In this document: positions 34,144-46,170 of the stretch, in pieces | Position numbering within the stretch: the stretch's first letter is position 1 | How the letters are laid out: the number at the start of each line of letters is the position of its first letter | Assembly (NCBI GenBank): GCA_028564705.1 | Contig: JAPXFQ010000845.1 | Span: 248,001 to 312,000, forward strand | Length of the DNA: 64,000 nt | Reading direction: 5' to 3' | Source of the DNA: Apricaphanius iberus | Taxonomy: Eukaryota; Chordata; Actinopteri; Cyprinodontiformes; Aphaniidae | Program-made: the position numbers and the translations under genes | Notes under the pieces: model-generated | What the model saw: the letters and a program-made list of their open reading frames with translations, nothing else | What the model was told of the DNA's origin: nothing | Database searches by the model: none

Positions 34144-37100
34144 TTAATTGTTATGGATATCTGTAGCATAATGTTTGATGATAATATTGCCATTTAGTGA
34201 GTTCCTAATATTAGTCAGTCCCAATGCATACAATATCTTCAGGAATGATACTATAAGCCACTAAAAAAAGCTTAATCCAAGAATATAAAACCATAATAGT
34301 ATAACAAAATAGAATGATTTAATATGTCTCCCCTTTGGAAGGTATATTATGATATGAAGGAGTTTATGTTCATACATTTTTGATCACCTATGTAATTTCC
34401 TTTAATGGAAAAGAACACAAAGAAATGGAAGATGAGGACAGCTAAGCATGCTGGCACCAAAGAGCAAAAAACATTATGACAAGGATCCTGAAGTCAGGCA
34501 CTGAGGAAAAAAAGAATGAAAGTAAAGTCTCCAGCTCCAAGTGAGTTCTTAAACTAAAGTGTTATTCCAGTGATTTGTCCGATAAAGAGGAGGAAGTCCT
34601 GAAAAATGATGTCTGAGAACAACAGCCTGGAGGCCTAATGGACCAAAATCCTACATAGGGCTTTAGAAGCACTTTATGATGAGCCTACTGTGTCTTTCAT
34701 TCACAGAATTGAATGCTGCTGAACGAAAAACAACTGTGTTGTTTTCTCGTCTGGACAACATTTTCCAAGATGACTGTGTGACCAGGGGCCTAATTTCTAA
34801 AACGTTGCACATAATCCTTACTAAAAGTAAATGCAAAAAACAAGTTAATAAAAAAGTTTACCTGAGCAAAGAAATATTCCGATTGTTAATCACAATCTCA
34901 AACTTTTTTAACCACCAGCTTGCAGATGACATGTTGTTGGGCCTTCAAAGTCCCTTCAATGACACTTTCCTGTGGTGGATGGAAGTTAAAAATCATTTGA
35001 CTCATACGCAGAGAAAAACAATTCCCATCTGAGTAAACATGGGGGGGGGGGTGTTAGAGAGCTCCTATTGATTTGTTTCATAAACTGATTAAAACATCCT
35101 CTGTACTGACATACGACTCTGACTCTGCTGAAGCCATGGCATTGGCCTTCTTCTGTCTGCGCCTCCCAGCTTTAGATGGTTCCTTTTGATGCTTTCTTTC
35201 TTTGAACCAAAGTTATGTGGAAAAAACTGTTTTAAATAGAGAAACATTGTTTTTGGAAGATGAGGAAATGTACGACTTCTTTAGTTTCAGGAACCTACTT
35301 AAGTAGTTGGTCACTTCTTTTTAACAGTGACATGCAGAAATGACAGCATTTCTGCATGCTGCTATTAGCCCTGTGTTTAGTTATGTACTCCACATATATA
35401 GACGTGCCTCACTGCAGCGTCTTTTTGGGAGCAAGAGGCTATGGAGTCAGAAAAGTTCCTTTTTAAATCATTTTCTTCTTTGAAATTAAAGTTAAAGGCA
35501 GAATGTGAATTATTCATGCGAGTTCTACCAAGTTTTTCCAGTTTTCTGGCACCAAAAATAAAATATAATAGGATCTGAAGTTTAAATACTTCATCACATT
35601 CTTCTTATGCTTTGAGTAGTTTAATTTTCTGCCTGGTCTGACATTCAGGTACTTGTATAATTCAGCACTAACAGCAGGTTGTGTTTGAGGAGGACTTGTG
35701 CTCTTTATTTACCTTCTAGAACAGCGGTGATGGAGTAAATCTGCAGTAAGCAGTTCTTGATTGTGTCTGACCTAAGCTCTCACCCTACCAGGAAATGACT
35801 GAAGGGACTGGCTGTACGCTGCAGCATCCTTTGGTGGGAAAGGCTCCTCATTTAACTGACAATATTGAATCACCTGCAGTTGTTGTGTATGGTGCTTAAT
35901 GTTTTTAAGGTCCATTTTAACCAAAGCACAGGGAGGAAAGATAAAGGTAAGAATAATGATTGCATAATAAAAAAAACCATGTACATTTCACAGTAATGGA
36001 ACTTCAGTGTAAAATGTTTAAGGACACTGGGGGAAAGGCTTTATTACGTACGTCTTACTTCTGACGCTGAGTGACGAATCCTTTCTGATGGAGCTGACCT
36101 TCTCATTTGATCTACGGTTAAAGGGCAAAAGAAACATTGATGAAAGTAAATAATGTTTCTTCTTGACATTATTTCTCCTAAAATAGCAGTTTGGAAAGAA
36201 ACCAGTCAGGGGTTTTGCAGCGTGAAGGATTCTCTCCTCACAACTGTCTTGATTACACTTCTGAATCGTGAGAGCTAATTACTTGGTGATGTGTGGGGGG
36301 GGTGATCCACAGTGATTCTGGGAGATGAAGATGTGATGCAGAGTCACAGAGCATGAGGAAGGGGCTGCTGTGTGTCTGATGGGGTTGAGGACAGGAGGAC
36401 CTCAGCGGGAGGAGGAGATCGTTTTGAGCTGTGCTGCTAATTAAAGGCCGAATGAAACCCATGAAGAGTTTTTTTAATCAAAGCAACTCCCTCCCTTCTC
36501 GTCTGCATCATGGAGTCTTTGCCCTGCTTAGTAATTTGCTCGAGGTCTCTTCATTACTATATACCCTCTCAAAGAATGGAGAGTCATGTCTGATGACTTT
36601 ATTTTATTTATTGACCAGCAATTCAGTGGAGGAGGAACCAGTCATCCCAGTTCATTCTGTTGTCTTTTTTAACCATTTTTATGTTTTGTTTTTTTATTAC
36701 ATAAAAAATAGCACTTAATTGTTAATGAGAAGGAAAATGATACAGATTGTTTTTAAAAGGTTTCATATTTTCCCCTAATATGAGCAGTTTGTCATGTTAA
36801 TGCTGCTAATCTTTACCCTTCTGGGAACATAAAATGGCCGGGTTGGAGCAAATGTTCATCTTTTGAAAATATTTTTATACTATTGACTTTTATGCATTTC
36901 TTTTAACATCCAATTACAAAAATCTATTGACAACTTAATTTTTATGTATTTTTTCGTTTTGAAATCTCTTAAAAATATCACACTTTATTGCTTTCTAGTA
37001 AGCGGAGATGCTTTTTTTACTGTACTGTAAATCATTTTCAGTCACTTTGTAAAAAAAAAAAAAATGAGTTGAAAAAATGTTTCTGCTGTATTTTGACACT

Positions 37101-37144
37101 ATGCTTATAAAATATACCTTAAGATTATTCTATTTTTCATTTAT
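34144..37144. other. Non-coding stretch with G-runs, no gene recognised
   Basis: Includes an 11-base G run at 35041-35051 and an 8-base run at 36294-36302. A 118-codon + strand frame at 34676-35032 has no recognisable motif and lies in AT-rich sequence. GGGGCCTAATTTCTAAAACG near 34786 resembles a 'TTTATCAA'-type element tip but has no partner end. Confidence 0.4.
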
Positions 37145-37850
37145 ACACACTCAGAAATTAGAGTACAGAATTGTACTTTCAGGTGTACATTGTTTTGTGA
37201 AGGGATCGTACCCTCATTTTGGACCCTGAACTGTAGGTACATTTGTATTTGTATATCTGTATTTTTTCCTATTTGTACCCCTGTAGTCAGTACCTTTTAA
37301 CAACACTATCTTGACAGCCAATCATTTTTGACTTGAGATGATTGACACATCACCTGACCACAATGTAGCCAATAGTTGCTCACAAAAACAGCTTTTTATC
37401 TGCTAGAAGGATAACTTCTCTTGCACTAAAAGTGTTGCAATTATTCCCAATATTTATTCTGGTATTGGAAAATGTATCATGTCAGCACGGTTTTTGAAAA
37501 TCACTTCACCATTTTTAAAGCAAAGAAAGATCCCTGTAAAATTATTTGTTTAACTAATAATTCAGAAATAAAATAAAATGCCTTAACAATAAAACTATGA
37601 AGTCCAAATGCATAAATCCAGCTTTGCTAAGAGATGTATTTTTAGTGAAAATGATTATCCCAAGAAATGTAACTCTTTCAAAGAAATGGTACAAAAATAT
37701 ATGTTTTAGTTCTGAGGAACACCTTTCAGACAATGAAAAAGGTATATAAAGTTACCCTGAGGTCCAATATTTGTACTTAGACTGTGTTAATGTATTTTTT
37801 GTACATTGTACCCATAAATGGTAATGTTTAAGATTATTTATTGCAAATGC
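37145..37850. mobile_element. Possible fish DNA repeat of the 'GTAC' type
   Basis: Starts ACACACTCAGAAATTAGAGT and contains many GTAC-bearing segments: GTACAGAATTGTACTTTCAG, GATCGTACCCTCATTTTGG, GGTACAAAAATATATG and TTTGTACTTAGACTGTG. This order resembles a widespread non-autonomous fish repeat. The right boundary is not clear and an unrelated AT-rich region of about 300 bp seems inserted in the middle. No open frame. Confidence 0.4.
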
Positions 37851-40062
37851 AATCTCATGCAATATAAAATGTTTGTTGTTTAGGGTGGATAAAAATCCTA
37901 AGTCCTCTGTGGAGTTCTATCTAATTTTAAAGGCCATCAGTATCCTCTTTTATCCTACATTCTGTCATATATTTATCCCTCATGTCATCTTTCACATTAA
38001 TTTTAAATCGATTTTATTGACATTTAATGTGACAAACCATCACCAAACCCATAAATAGACCTAAACAAAATTACATTCCTTCAGAAGGCTTCTGATTGCC
38101 TAATTTGCTCAACATTTCTTTAATTTCCTCATTCCTAAAGGACATCGAGTCCTGCTCTGATGCAAGCATCTTCCTTAATTACCAACAGTAATCCGGGAAG
38201 ACTTTTCTCTGCCTTTACTCCTCTCTTTTTTTCTTCCATGATCAACTCTGAATTAAACATTGCGTTTGTGTGTCACGTCGCCCATGTCTTGCCAACTGTT
38301 TCGCCATCTTTCACTTTGCCACCTTCCAGCACCGCTGACCCAATTCTGCCTCGATCCCCGTTCACTGCAGTTGCTCCCAGCGTTGAGCTGACCGAGTCAC
38401 CCCCTCCAACACCTGGCCTGACCTTTCCTGCTAGGAGAGACGTAAAAAGTAAAACTAATATATGTTGGAACAGCCAGATTTGTATTAGGTGTCAAGGAAA
38501 TTTATAGAATTTTTATTTTTGCTTCAATTAAAAGATTAATAGAGAGAATAAAACTGTTAAACAAAGTGCCTTTTGGAATAAACACAACTGTTCCTTCTGA
38601 TGGTAAATATGCATAAAGCAGGAGGATTTTAGTATTTTTCCACCAGTGGTCTTTTCCATCTTCGTTGCTCCTCATCTTTAAATTGTGATTCTGGTCTTTT
38701 CCGTCCCTCCCAGCAGTTTGAGCCATCATACTGTTTTTCATCATGTGCATGTCACGCAGCAGATAGTTGGGGATTAGCTTCCTTCTCACAATGGCAAACA
38801 CAACCAGAGCATTATAAACGTCATTTCTTGTATCATTGCACTGAAGAGTTGAGCCATAAATTTTAGCTCCTGGAGTGATTCAGTGCTTTCAGTGTTTAGA
38901 TGTCTTGAAGGGGGGGTTCGATTGTTTAGTTTTGGTGTTAAAATTGCGAATGTGTGGGTAATTATCACAGTCAGAGGAGTCCTAGAAGAGCCTTTGTTCA
39001 TTATCATCATTTCTTTTAGCGATGAACCCATCTCCTGGTTAATTCCTTGATGCTTTCTACTTTGATCGGTTTAACCTTTTTAGCTCCTTCTATGCTGTGT
39101 TTTGTTTTTTGACAAAACCAGTTTGGAGTAATATTCTCAAGGTGGCCCACTGACGCAAACTTGCTGAATGTGAGAGACGGAAAGGCCATTATTGCTGCGA
39201 GACGTGTAAAGTGTCAGGACTTAGACAAGCCCCCTCGTTTAGCTCGACCTTCCACACGGCAATATCAGTTCTCGGCTACAGTTTTTTTTTTCACGCAGAG
39301 GAAAAATATGGGCAAGGACATTATGAGAACAAGCTGTCTCTGTGGTCAGAGGGCATGTTATGTCACCATAACAACTGATGAGACTAATTGATGACATAAT
39401 GATGGTAGTGTTCATCACTTCTGGGTTCTAAGCAGAGAAAGGAAGATGGGTTGTAGAATTCGCACAATGTTTCTGTAAATATCACATAAAACTTCATTTT
39501 CATGCATACTTATCACATTGTCTTGTTTTCTCATGCTTGAATCTTCTGTTGTGTTTTGTTTAATAAACTGAGTCAGCATCTCACAGCAGAGTTAAACTCA
39601 AAGAGAAATTCCAGCTGATTGTTCTTTCTAAACAAACGGCAGTTAAATGCTGCGCTGCCGGGCCTTTTCTTTTTAGACTTTTTGTGCTCTCTTGTAATTT
39701 AATTAAATCTTTTAACATTCAGTCCCAAAATCCCCTTCCATGCTTACAGCTTGTCCATTGACAGTGCAGACTTAAGGCTTTGTGCGCCTTAAGCTCGAGG
39801 GCTTCAGTCACGGCTTGTAAATTTTTTATTTTCTCTTTGTTCCGGAGACCAAACAAAATGAAGAGCTTCTAAAAGTCTTGGCAAAGCAGGGACTCCTCAG
39901 GCCGTGAATCCTAATGACTTCTAAATAAATATATTAATTAACTCATCTCTTTAATAATTGGATCATGCATCCAACCAGAGTGTGCTTCTTGTCAAATTAT
40001 GGGGCTCACTTAAAAACTAGGTAGCTTCTGGTTCTTATCTTTTATAACTGGAGAGATTAAGA
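37851..40062. other. Non-coding stretch, possible conserved part
   Basis: Open frames at 38160-38507 (rich in Pro, Ser and Thr) and 38502-38801 (minus) have no known motif. The interval 39640-40010 lacks visible repeat decay and holds AT-rich homeodomain-type motifs (TAATTTAATTAAATC, TATATTAATTAACTC). It is a candidate conserved non-coding segment, unproven. Confidence 0.35.
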
Positions 40063-40605
40063 GAATAGGACAGGTTATAATAAAGCACATTTCAGTAACA
40101 AGACAATTCAAAATGCTTTAGATGAAGAAAACATAAAAAGGAGTACACCGTAATGACATGAAGAAAAGTAGGGAAAGATTGAACTTGGCACTAAAACTGA
40201 TGATGGATCCAGTGATTAATGATCAAAGGCAGGACTAAACTGATGTTTTTTAGTCTTAATTAAAATGAACTCTATGTTTCAGCAGTTTTGCAGTTTTGCA
40301 GTTTTTTTTTCTCAAAGCTTGTTCCAGATAGGAGGAGGATAGAAACTGAAAGCCACCACCAGCAGTGTTCTGGATAGGCTGCAGGTGACTGTTTGACTTT
40401 TTAGGCAGACCTGTGAGGACACTGTTAGAGTAATCAGTCCGACTAAAGATGAACGCATGGAGGAGCTTCTCTAGATCTTCTTAGAATATCAGTCTTTTGT
40501 CCTGAAAATCTCTTTCAGCTGATAGAAAGCTGACTTTGTAATTGTTTTTGTGTTTCTGAAGGATCAAGTCTCAGTCCATCACTACCCCTAGTTTTCAGGC
40601 CTAAT
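40063..40605. repeat. Common teleost interspersed repeat
   Basis: AATAAAGCACATTTCAGTAA, ACAATTCAAAATGCTTTAGA and GAAAACATAAAAAGGAGTAC match the start, and GTTCTGGATAGGCTGCAGGT, AGAGTAATCAGTCCGACTAA, GATGAACGCATGGAGGAGCT and CTGATAGAAAGCTGACTTTG match the later part, of a repeat seen very often in fish introns. I recall the text but not a firm class. The copy is diverged and internally shortened. Confidence 0.6.
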
Positions 40606-42413
40606 TAGTAGTTTTCACTTGTATTAAATTAAGCTGTGTTCTGAACCTTGAGCTTTCCTATAAAAGTAAAAAAAATGTTTTTGTTTCTGTTAAGAGGAAG
40701 CACCTCCATGCATTGATTTGTTCTATGCAGAGAGAAAAACCTGGTGCACGACCTTCTTCCACATTCAGATGTTTCAATAATGCAGTGGAGCTCGGCGTCT
40801 CACCTATCCACATTTCTAGAGTTTTGGGCCCATTCTGTGAAACCTAAAGGGTTTGCTGTGAAACTGTTGGTGAGGTGAACGTCACAGAGACATAATATAT
40901 GGAAAAAAATCCACTTGTTAGCGTTTTGATGAGAACCGGTTAAGGCATGCAAATAGCAGTCCAGAAAGGTCTGAAGCAGTCAGGTTTTTACTATGTGAAG
41001 AGGGTTCTATGTGGCGTGTGTTCTATTGGGATTATTCACCAAAGGACCATTTTTGAGGGTTCTAGCAGATCATTTGGGACTATGGCAGTCATTCCAGAGT
41101 TTAGCTGTGTCATCTAACTCTCATCTCTATAGGTTCCACTTTTTACATTAAGTTTTACTGTTAAACCCAGGCCCTAAAACTTCCAGGATTCATACTAGAG
41201 TTCAGTTACATACTGTCCATGCCTAACTGGGTCAAGCTCTTTGGCAGCAACACATTATTACCCAGGTGGTCGTAATGATATGTCCAATCTACAAACTGCA
41301 ATCAGAACAATTTGTGATAGATTCAGCGTGGGCTCCTTACACATAACGCATGATATAATCTGGAAGGTTTCTGTTTTTTTGGCCAAACACAGGCAGCCTT
41401 TAAATAGCACAATTAGCATTCTTGGCTTGAAGGCGAGACAAAGCTGGCAGCTTCCGTCCCTCAGTCTGGAGGGGTGCACCGGCATTCGGCTTTGGTTTCA
41501 TGCCTCCACAACCGGGCAGGCTGCACGCTCAGATGAAACTGGCAATGTGAAGAATTTCTTCTCAGGGAGCTGAGGGCAAATCCCTTTTAATTCAGTCTAA
41601 TCCGAGGTATTACACTGAAGCGGCTGCAGCAATTGTCGCTGAGCTCAACCTGATTTTTAGGTATTTAACGCTCTTAGCAGAGAATCTGCACGTTTCCAAA
41701 CTTATTAAAAAATGTTGATCTTACATTTCAGGGTTGTTGGGAATGAATTGGAAGTAGTTCAGCGTCATGCTTTGTTCTAGTAGGGATTCGTTTTCTGCTC
41801 AAGATGGTGGGAATAATGTACACGCACGGATGTGAAAGCAGAGTTGTACAGTATGAAAATGGAAATACAGTTATTTCTATAATGATTCAAAGGCAGCATG
41901 ATATATCTGTTAATGTGTATTCTATTCCTTCAATCAAAGCTCTCATGTCTGACACCAATGCAATGATAGCGATCACTACAGCATCAGACGAAGATTATCT
42001 GATTAAGTATAAAATATAGTGATAACATAATGGTTGCTTTAGATTTAATTTGTTCAAAAGTTTGTGTGGCACTAGTAGCTTTCATTAACAGTAATCAATC
42101 ACAAAGTGGGCAGAGAGACACGGGAGGGATCGAAATGTGGACTGCAGTATTGAAGACCGCAGTGCCACTGATTGGCTGTGCAAGAGCAGATATGAGGAAG
42201 ATGGTAGATGTTAGCTCTTGGGGTAGTGCTAAGATGTTTTCCACTATGTATATTAATGAATATTAATGTATTTTGTGGGTGAATTACTGAAATAGGCAGT
42301 TAGAAGTGTTTTCAGACAGGGGTGTAATTATTCAACAATTTTAGCAATTTCCCAGGGCTGTGGTCCCTGAGGCTGCACACTCAGATTGGCAATATGAAAA
42401 ATCTCTCCGCAGA
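40606..42413. other. Non-coding stretch, no gene recognised
   Basis: A 110-codon + strand frame at 41241-41573 overlaps a 75-codon minus frame; neither has known motifs. The segment 41280-41560 is less AT-rich and shows no repeat signature, so conserved non-coding DNA is possible but untested. Confidence 0.35.

Positions 42414-42498
<85 letters not shown>
42414..42498 (+). repeat. (TA)n microsatellite
   Basis: About 85 bp of alternating TA with two short interruptions (CA near 42429 and GTT near 42460). Perfectly self-complementary, so it can extrude a hairpin and is likely to be length-variable. Confidence 0.95.
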
Positions 42499-42502
<4 letters not shown>

Positions 42503-43757
42503 GACAAGGCTTGCTTTTCTTTATTAACTGATGATCTTCTTCCTTTATTACAACAAGATAAAACAATTGATTAGTTAATCCGCACCTCTTAATACAGTAC
42601 AATCTGGTTAGCCTAACTTGTTTGAATCATGTTAGCTTATGATAAACATTTACCCAACAAAATAATTCTGCAACATCAAGTTCTTTCTAAGCATATTAAT
42701 ACTTACTAGTGATGGGACTTTTGCTTTTGTGCAAAAAATGAGGATCAAAACAGCTAACAAGGACAATGGAACAGGTAAGACAACATGTTGAACTTTCCCT
42801 GCAAACCACCATTCGAGTTAATTTATCTAGTCAATGTTGTGATGTTGTGGCAGTAAACATAACATGTAATTTTAATAGAAATGATGACGCAACACCACAT
42901 AACAGGGCAACTTTTTCTCGTTGCTCCTAAGAGTTAGAAGTAAGATCCAGGATGAAGCAAAATGAGCTCACAAGTCCAAAGTGGGCAGGCTTATTTATTG
43001 GGTTAATATTATAAATAAGTACTCATATATTGAAGAGCTACCTGCTATAAAAAGCAACCTGCAATGCTAGATGATTCAGCACTACAATAATAAAACTCAA
43101 GTGAACTAATCAAAGGCTTTGTAAAAGTTGGAGAATTTGTCCTGAGAATTTTTTTTTTTTAAACAGAATCAGTGTCTGAACCAGAGTCAGGAGTCAGAAG
43201 TGATGAGAGGATTTCTTTTGTCTGTATAAAATAAATATGTGCTGACATGCATCAATTATTTCCAACAAAACACTTTCTATTCCCAAATGATAGTTTGACC
43301 AGTTATATTTTTCTTTAAAAGTAGGACAAGAAATACACAAGGTCCATACTTGAAAGAGAATAGGATGAATATAATATAAATTAAGCCTGGATTTTTTGCC
43401 AATGAAAATATCTAAATTGGTTAATTCACGTGTTTTCCATATTAATTGCACTAAAGCTTTACAGAATATTATATTTTATTGTGACAGGTGCAGCAAATAA
43501 GATTAGGGAAACTAGAGGAAATGTGAACATGAAAACAGTGTACTTGGGGACTGATGACAGTGGTAGCAGCTCAACATATTTATTCTGATATTGTTATGGT
43601 ATGTGTTGTAAATAATAATATAGTGAAGCAGTTAACCCTTATTAACGTATACTGAGTGGACATTTTATAGAAAATAATACTCTAAATTACGAGGCTTTAC
43701 AGAACAGTGTGCTGCTGTTGCTTTACAATGTGCGGTTATAATTGCATGACTTTAATT
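42499..43757. other. Non-coding stretch, no gene recognised
   Basis: AT-rich sequence; one 85-codon minus-strand frame at 43194-43451 without motifs. No repeat family recognised. Confidence 0.4.
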
Positions 43758-44036
43758 AAGGATGCAATTATACCACTTTTCTCAAAACGATACATCGATA
43801 CTTGGATCTGAGTACTTGCTGATACAGAGTAGGCCTACCAATGCCGATACTTCTTCCACACAAAAAAATGCAATAAATTAGAAGACAGGTTTTATTTTCT
43901 TTACTGCTTGTTACAAGTGATGGGAAATTCAATAAAAATTATAATAATAATAAAAATTTACCACAAAACTAAAATTTCAAGTGAAAAATAAACACTCTCT
44001 GTGAAATTGTTATAGAGTTTCTACATTTTAAGTATG
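43758..44036 (+). mobile_element. hAT-like relic (ATACATCGATACTTGG family)
   Basis: Begins near AAGGATGCAATTATACCACT and continues ACGATACATCGATACTTGGA, TCTGAGTACTTGCTGATACA and CAATGCCGATACTTCTTCC. This is text of a common fish hAT family whose tip reads TAGGGGTGCAACGATACC. The last 65 bp (43971-44036) match the inverted fragment at 33192-33258. No partner end or duplication was found. Confidence 0.6.
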
Positions 44037-44176
44037 AAGTGTGTTTGAAAGCAGGAGCGTCTCCAGCTGTCAGCTGGAAACTTCTCTGCCAGAAGTTGTT
44101 AATCAGACTTATTTCTGGAAATTCACTGTTACGACATGTAATTGCCTCAATGCAAAGACTTTGGAAAATCTTTTTT

Positions 44177-44278
<102 letters not shown>

Positions 44279-45504
44279 TACTCTGTAAATACATATGTTA
44301 CCTTCATGCTGATCATTAGTGCATGCAGAATGCTTCGTGTTAGCTGCCTCAAGGTTGACTTGTTTCTTCTATGATTAGTTTGTTGCTAACGCAAATGTCA
44401 TGGAGTTAAAACCCGACCTGGATATGTGGGCGGCTGTGATGGATGATGCTCATTGGTGGGTGAACAACAGAGGTGTGGCTGTGCACACAAAGGGACGCTA
44501 TTAAGTCTTGGTTGACTTTGCTAATTCTGCATTCATGTGTGTACTTTTCTGTGTGGTCCCATCATTCCATATACAGTAGCCTACTGATAAGAAGAAAAAA
44601 AAAATCAGGAAAGTTTAGAATTAACTCTTAAATGTCTTTTGAAATATTCATAAATCATCCAGTATGTTTTTTTTCCCCTGAGATTTAATTCAGTTGTTTG
44701 TTTCCGAATAACCTCATCTTCTGAACTATTCTATACCTTTTATGTTTACAGAAAAAAACTCAAATTTCTGGGATGTTTGGGTTGGATGGAGCTTTAACCT
44801 TTCTATGCCCTTTATTCTAATTTCGAAATGCATTACCAACATGCAGAGTTATCTTTTTTTTTTACTTTTCATACACTGGGTACATTACAGTAAAATCTAA
44901 ACATGTGCACATTTGTCCTCTGGCTTAAATCCACAGCGAGGTGTGACCAAATGTATTACTTGCTGAATTGCTGAAAGCACAACAAGCGTTCTGGTCCAGC
45001 AGCACTTTTCATCAGGTAGTTAGTCACAACATTTCTGCCAAAACTCGCAGCTGGAAGACGACAAAGGATACGTTCACACTGACTTCCTGTAAGAGCATGT
45101 TTAAACTTAAGGAGGTTCTTTTATGGTTTACAAGACTCAACACTCTCTCTTAATAACGCATGTTAGTTATGAGGATGAAAGATCATTGCAATGAATTTAC
45201 ACACAAAAAAACAACATAGAATTATATATTTCAGAAGCTGATCTAACTGTGAAGCTTAAAGGGGAGATATATAGTAACTCATAGACTCATGATCAGGATT
45301 GCTTCAGTACTTTGTGGAACAATCGTCTAGCTTAGTGATGTTTGACGCCCTCTGATTTGCAGCTGCACTCTTTAGATCCAAACGCCTGAGAGAACATTAC
45401 TCTGTAAACAGTGGTGACCATTTTCAGTCCTCCATTACTGCCATCCTGTAACTTTTCGGTACTGATTCCCTCATCGGCAGTCCTTCAGTTTTGCAAAGGT
45501 AACA
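44279..45504. other. Non-coding stretch, no gene recognised
   Basis: AT-rich sequence without motifs of a gene or a recognised repeat. Confidence 0.4.
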
Positions 45505-45590
45505 CATATTGATTTGATTCAGGTGTGGTGGAGGAGGGATCCACCTAAAAGTCGCTGGATGGTAGTTCTTGAGGACTTAGGCCACCTGTT
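45505..45590 (+). mobile_element. hAT mini-element end fragment
   Basis: TTGATTCAGGTGTGGTGGAG, then GGGATCCACCTAAAAGTCGC and TTCTTGAGGACTTAGGCCAC. This is the right end of the same short hAT family as the complete copy at 58494-58685 (which has TGTTGGAGCAGGACACCTCT and GGCCCTTGAGGAGTGG). The left half and target duplication are missing. Confidence 0.65.
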
Positions 45591-45595
45591 CTATG

Positions 45596-46170
45596 GGATA
45601 CTCCAGGACCTTTGGTTTGCTTGGATTTGCGCTTTGGGTCATTGTCTTACTGGAAAGTCCACTAATCAGTATTGTCAAGAAAATGCTTCAAGTTCACTGG
45701 TACTTTTTGGAATGCACAATCAGTATCTGCTGTATTACAGCCTCACATCCTTCATAACCCACTTCATTGTTTGACCATGTGGATTGTCATAACTATACTT
45801 GGTCCATATTTACGGTACAAACCTCTCCCGCTTGCTTTTATCAGTTCATAGATCTCTCTCCCTAAAACTTTATGTCCAAGTCCAAATTCCTCCTACCCCG
45901 TTCTGATTGACTTTAGATATTCTTTCGCTTCAGGCTGGAGTTCATGTATGAAGTTCTTGTTTATGCAGTGCCTGTCTTCTACTTGCCACGAAAGCATTCT
46001 TCATTATTCTCTCTTGTAGGTGTTGTCCATCCTGAAACTATATTTTTTCTGACGTACAGCTGTTTCACTGGTTTTTAGCTTCCCTATAGTTCTCCAACAT
46101 TTTCTCTATTAATTTGATATTTCTTCTAAATCTTCTTTAACCACAAGCAATTAAATGATCTCCCCTCTTA
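45596..46170 (-). mobile_element. Possible Tc1-like transposase relic
   Basis: CTCCAGGACCTTTGGTTTGC, then CGCTTTGGGTCATTGTCTTA and CTGGAAAGTCCACTAATCAG resemble the complement of a Tc1-like transposase region. Downstream, TCGCTTCAGGCTGGAGTTCA and TGTTTCACTGGTTTTTAGCT could be later parts of the same element. All frames are broken. This may instead belong to another DNA-transposon family. Confidence 0.4.

Noticed and set aside
34786..34815. GGGGCCTAATTTCTAAAACG as the tip of a TTTATCAA-type element
   Set aside because: No inverted partner end was found within 1.5 kb and no match to the other copies beyond the tip.
38160..38507. 115-codon Pro/Ser/Thr-rich frame, possibly an exon
   Set aside because: No known domain, no convincing splice sites and composition explained by the CT-rich DNA; a chance frame is more likely.
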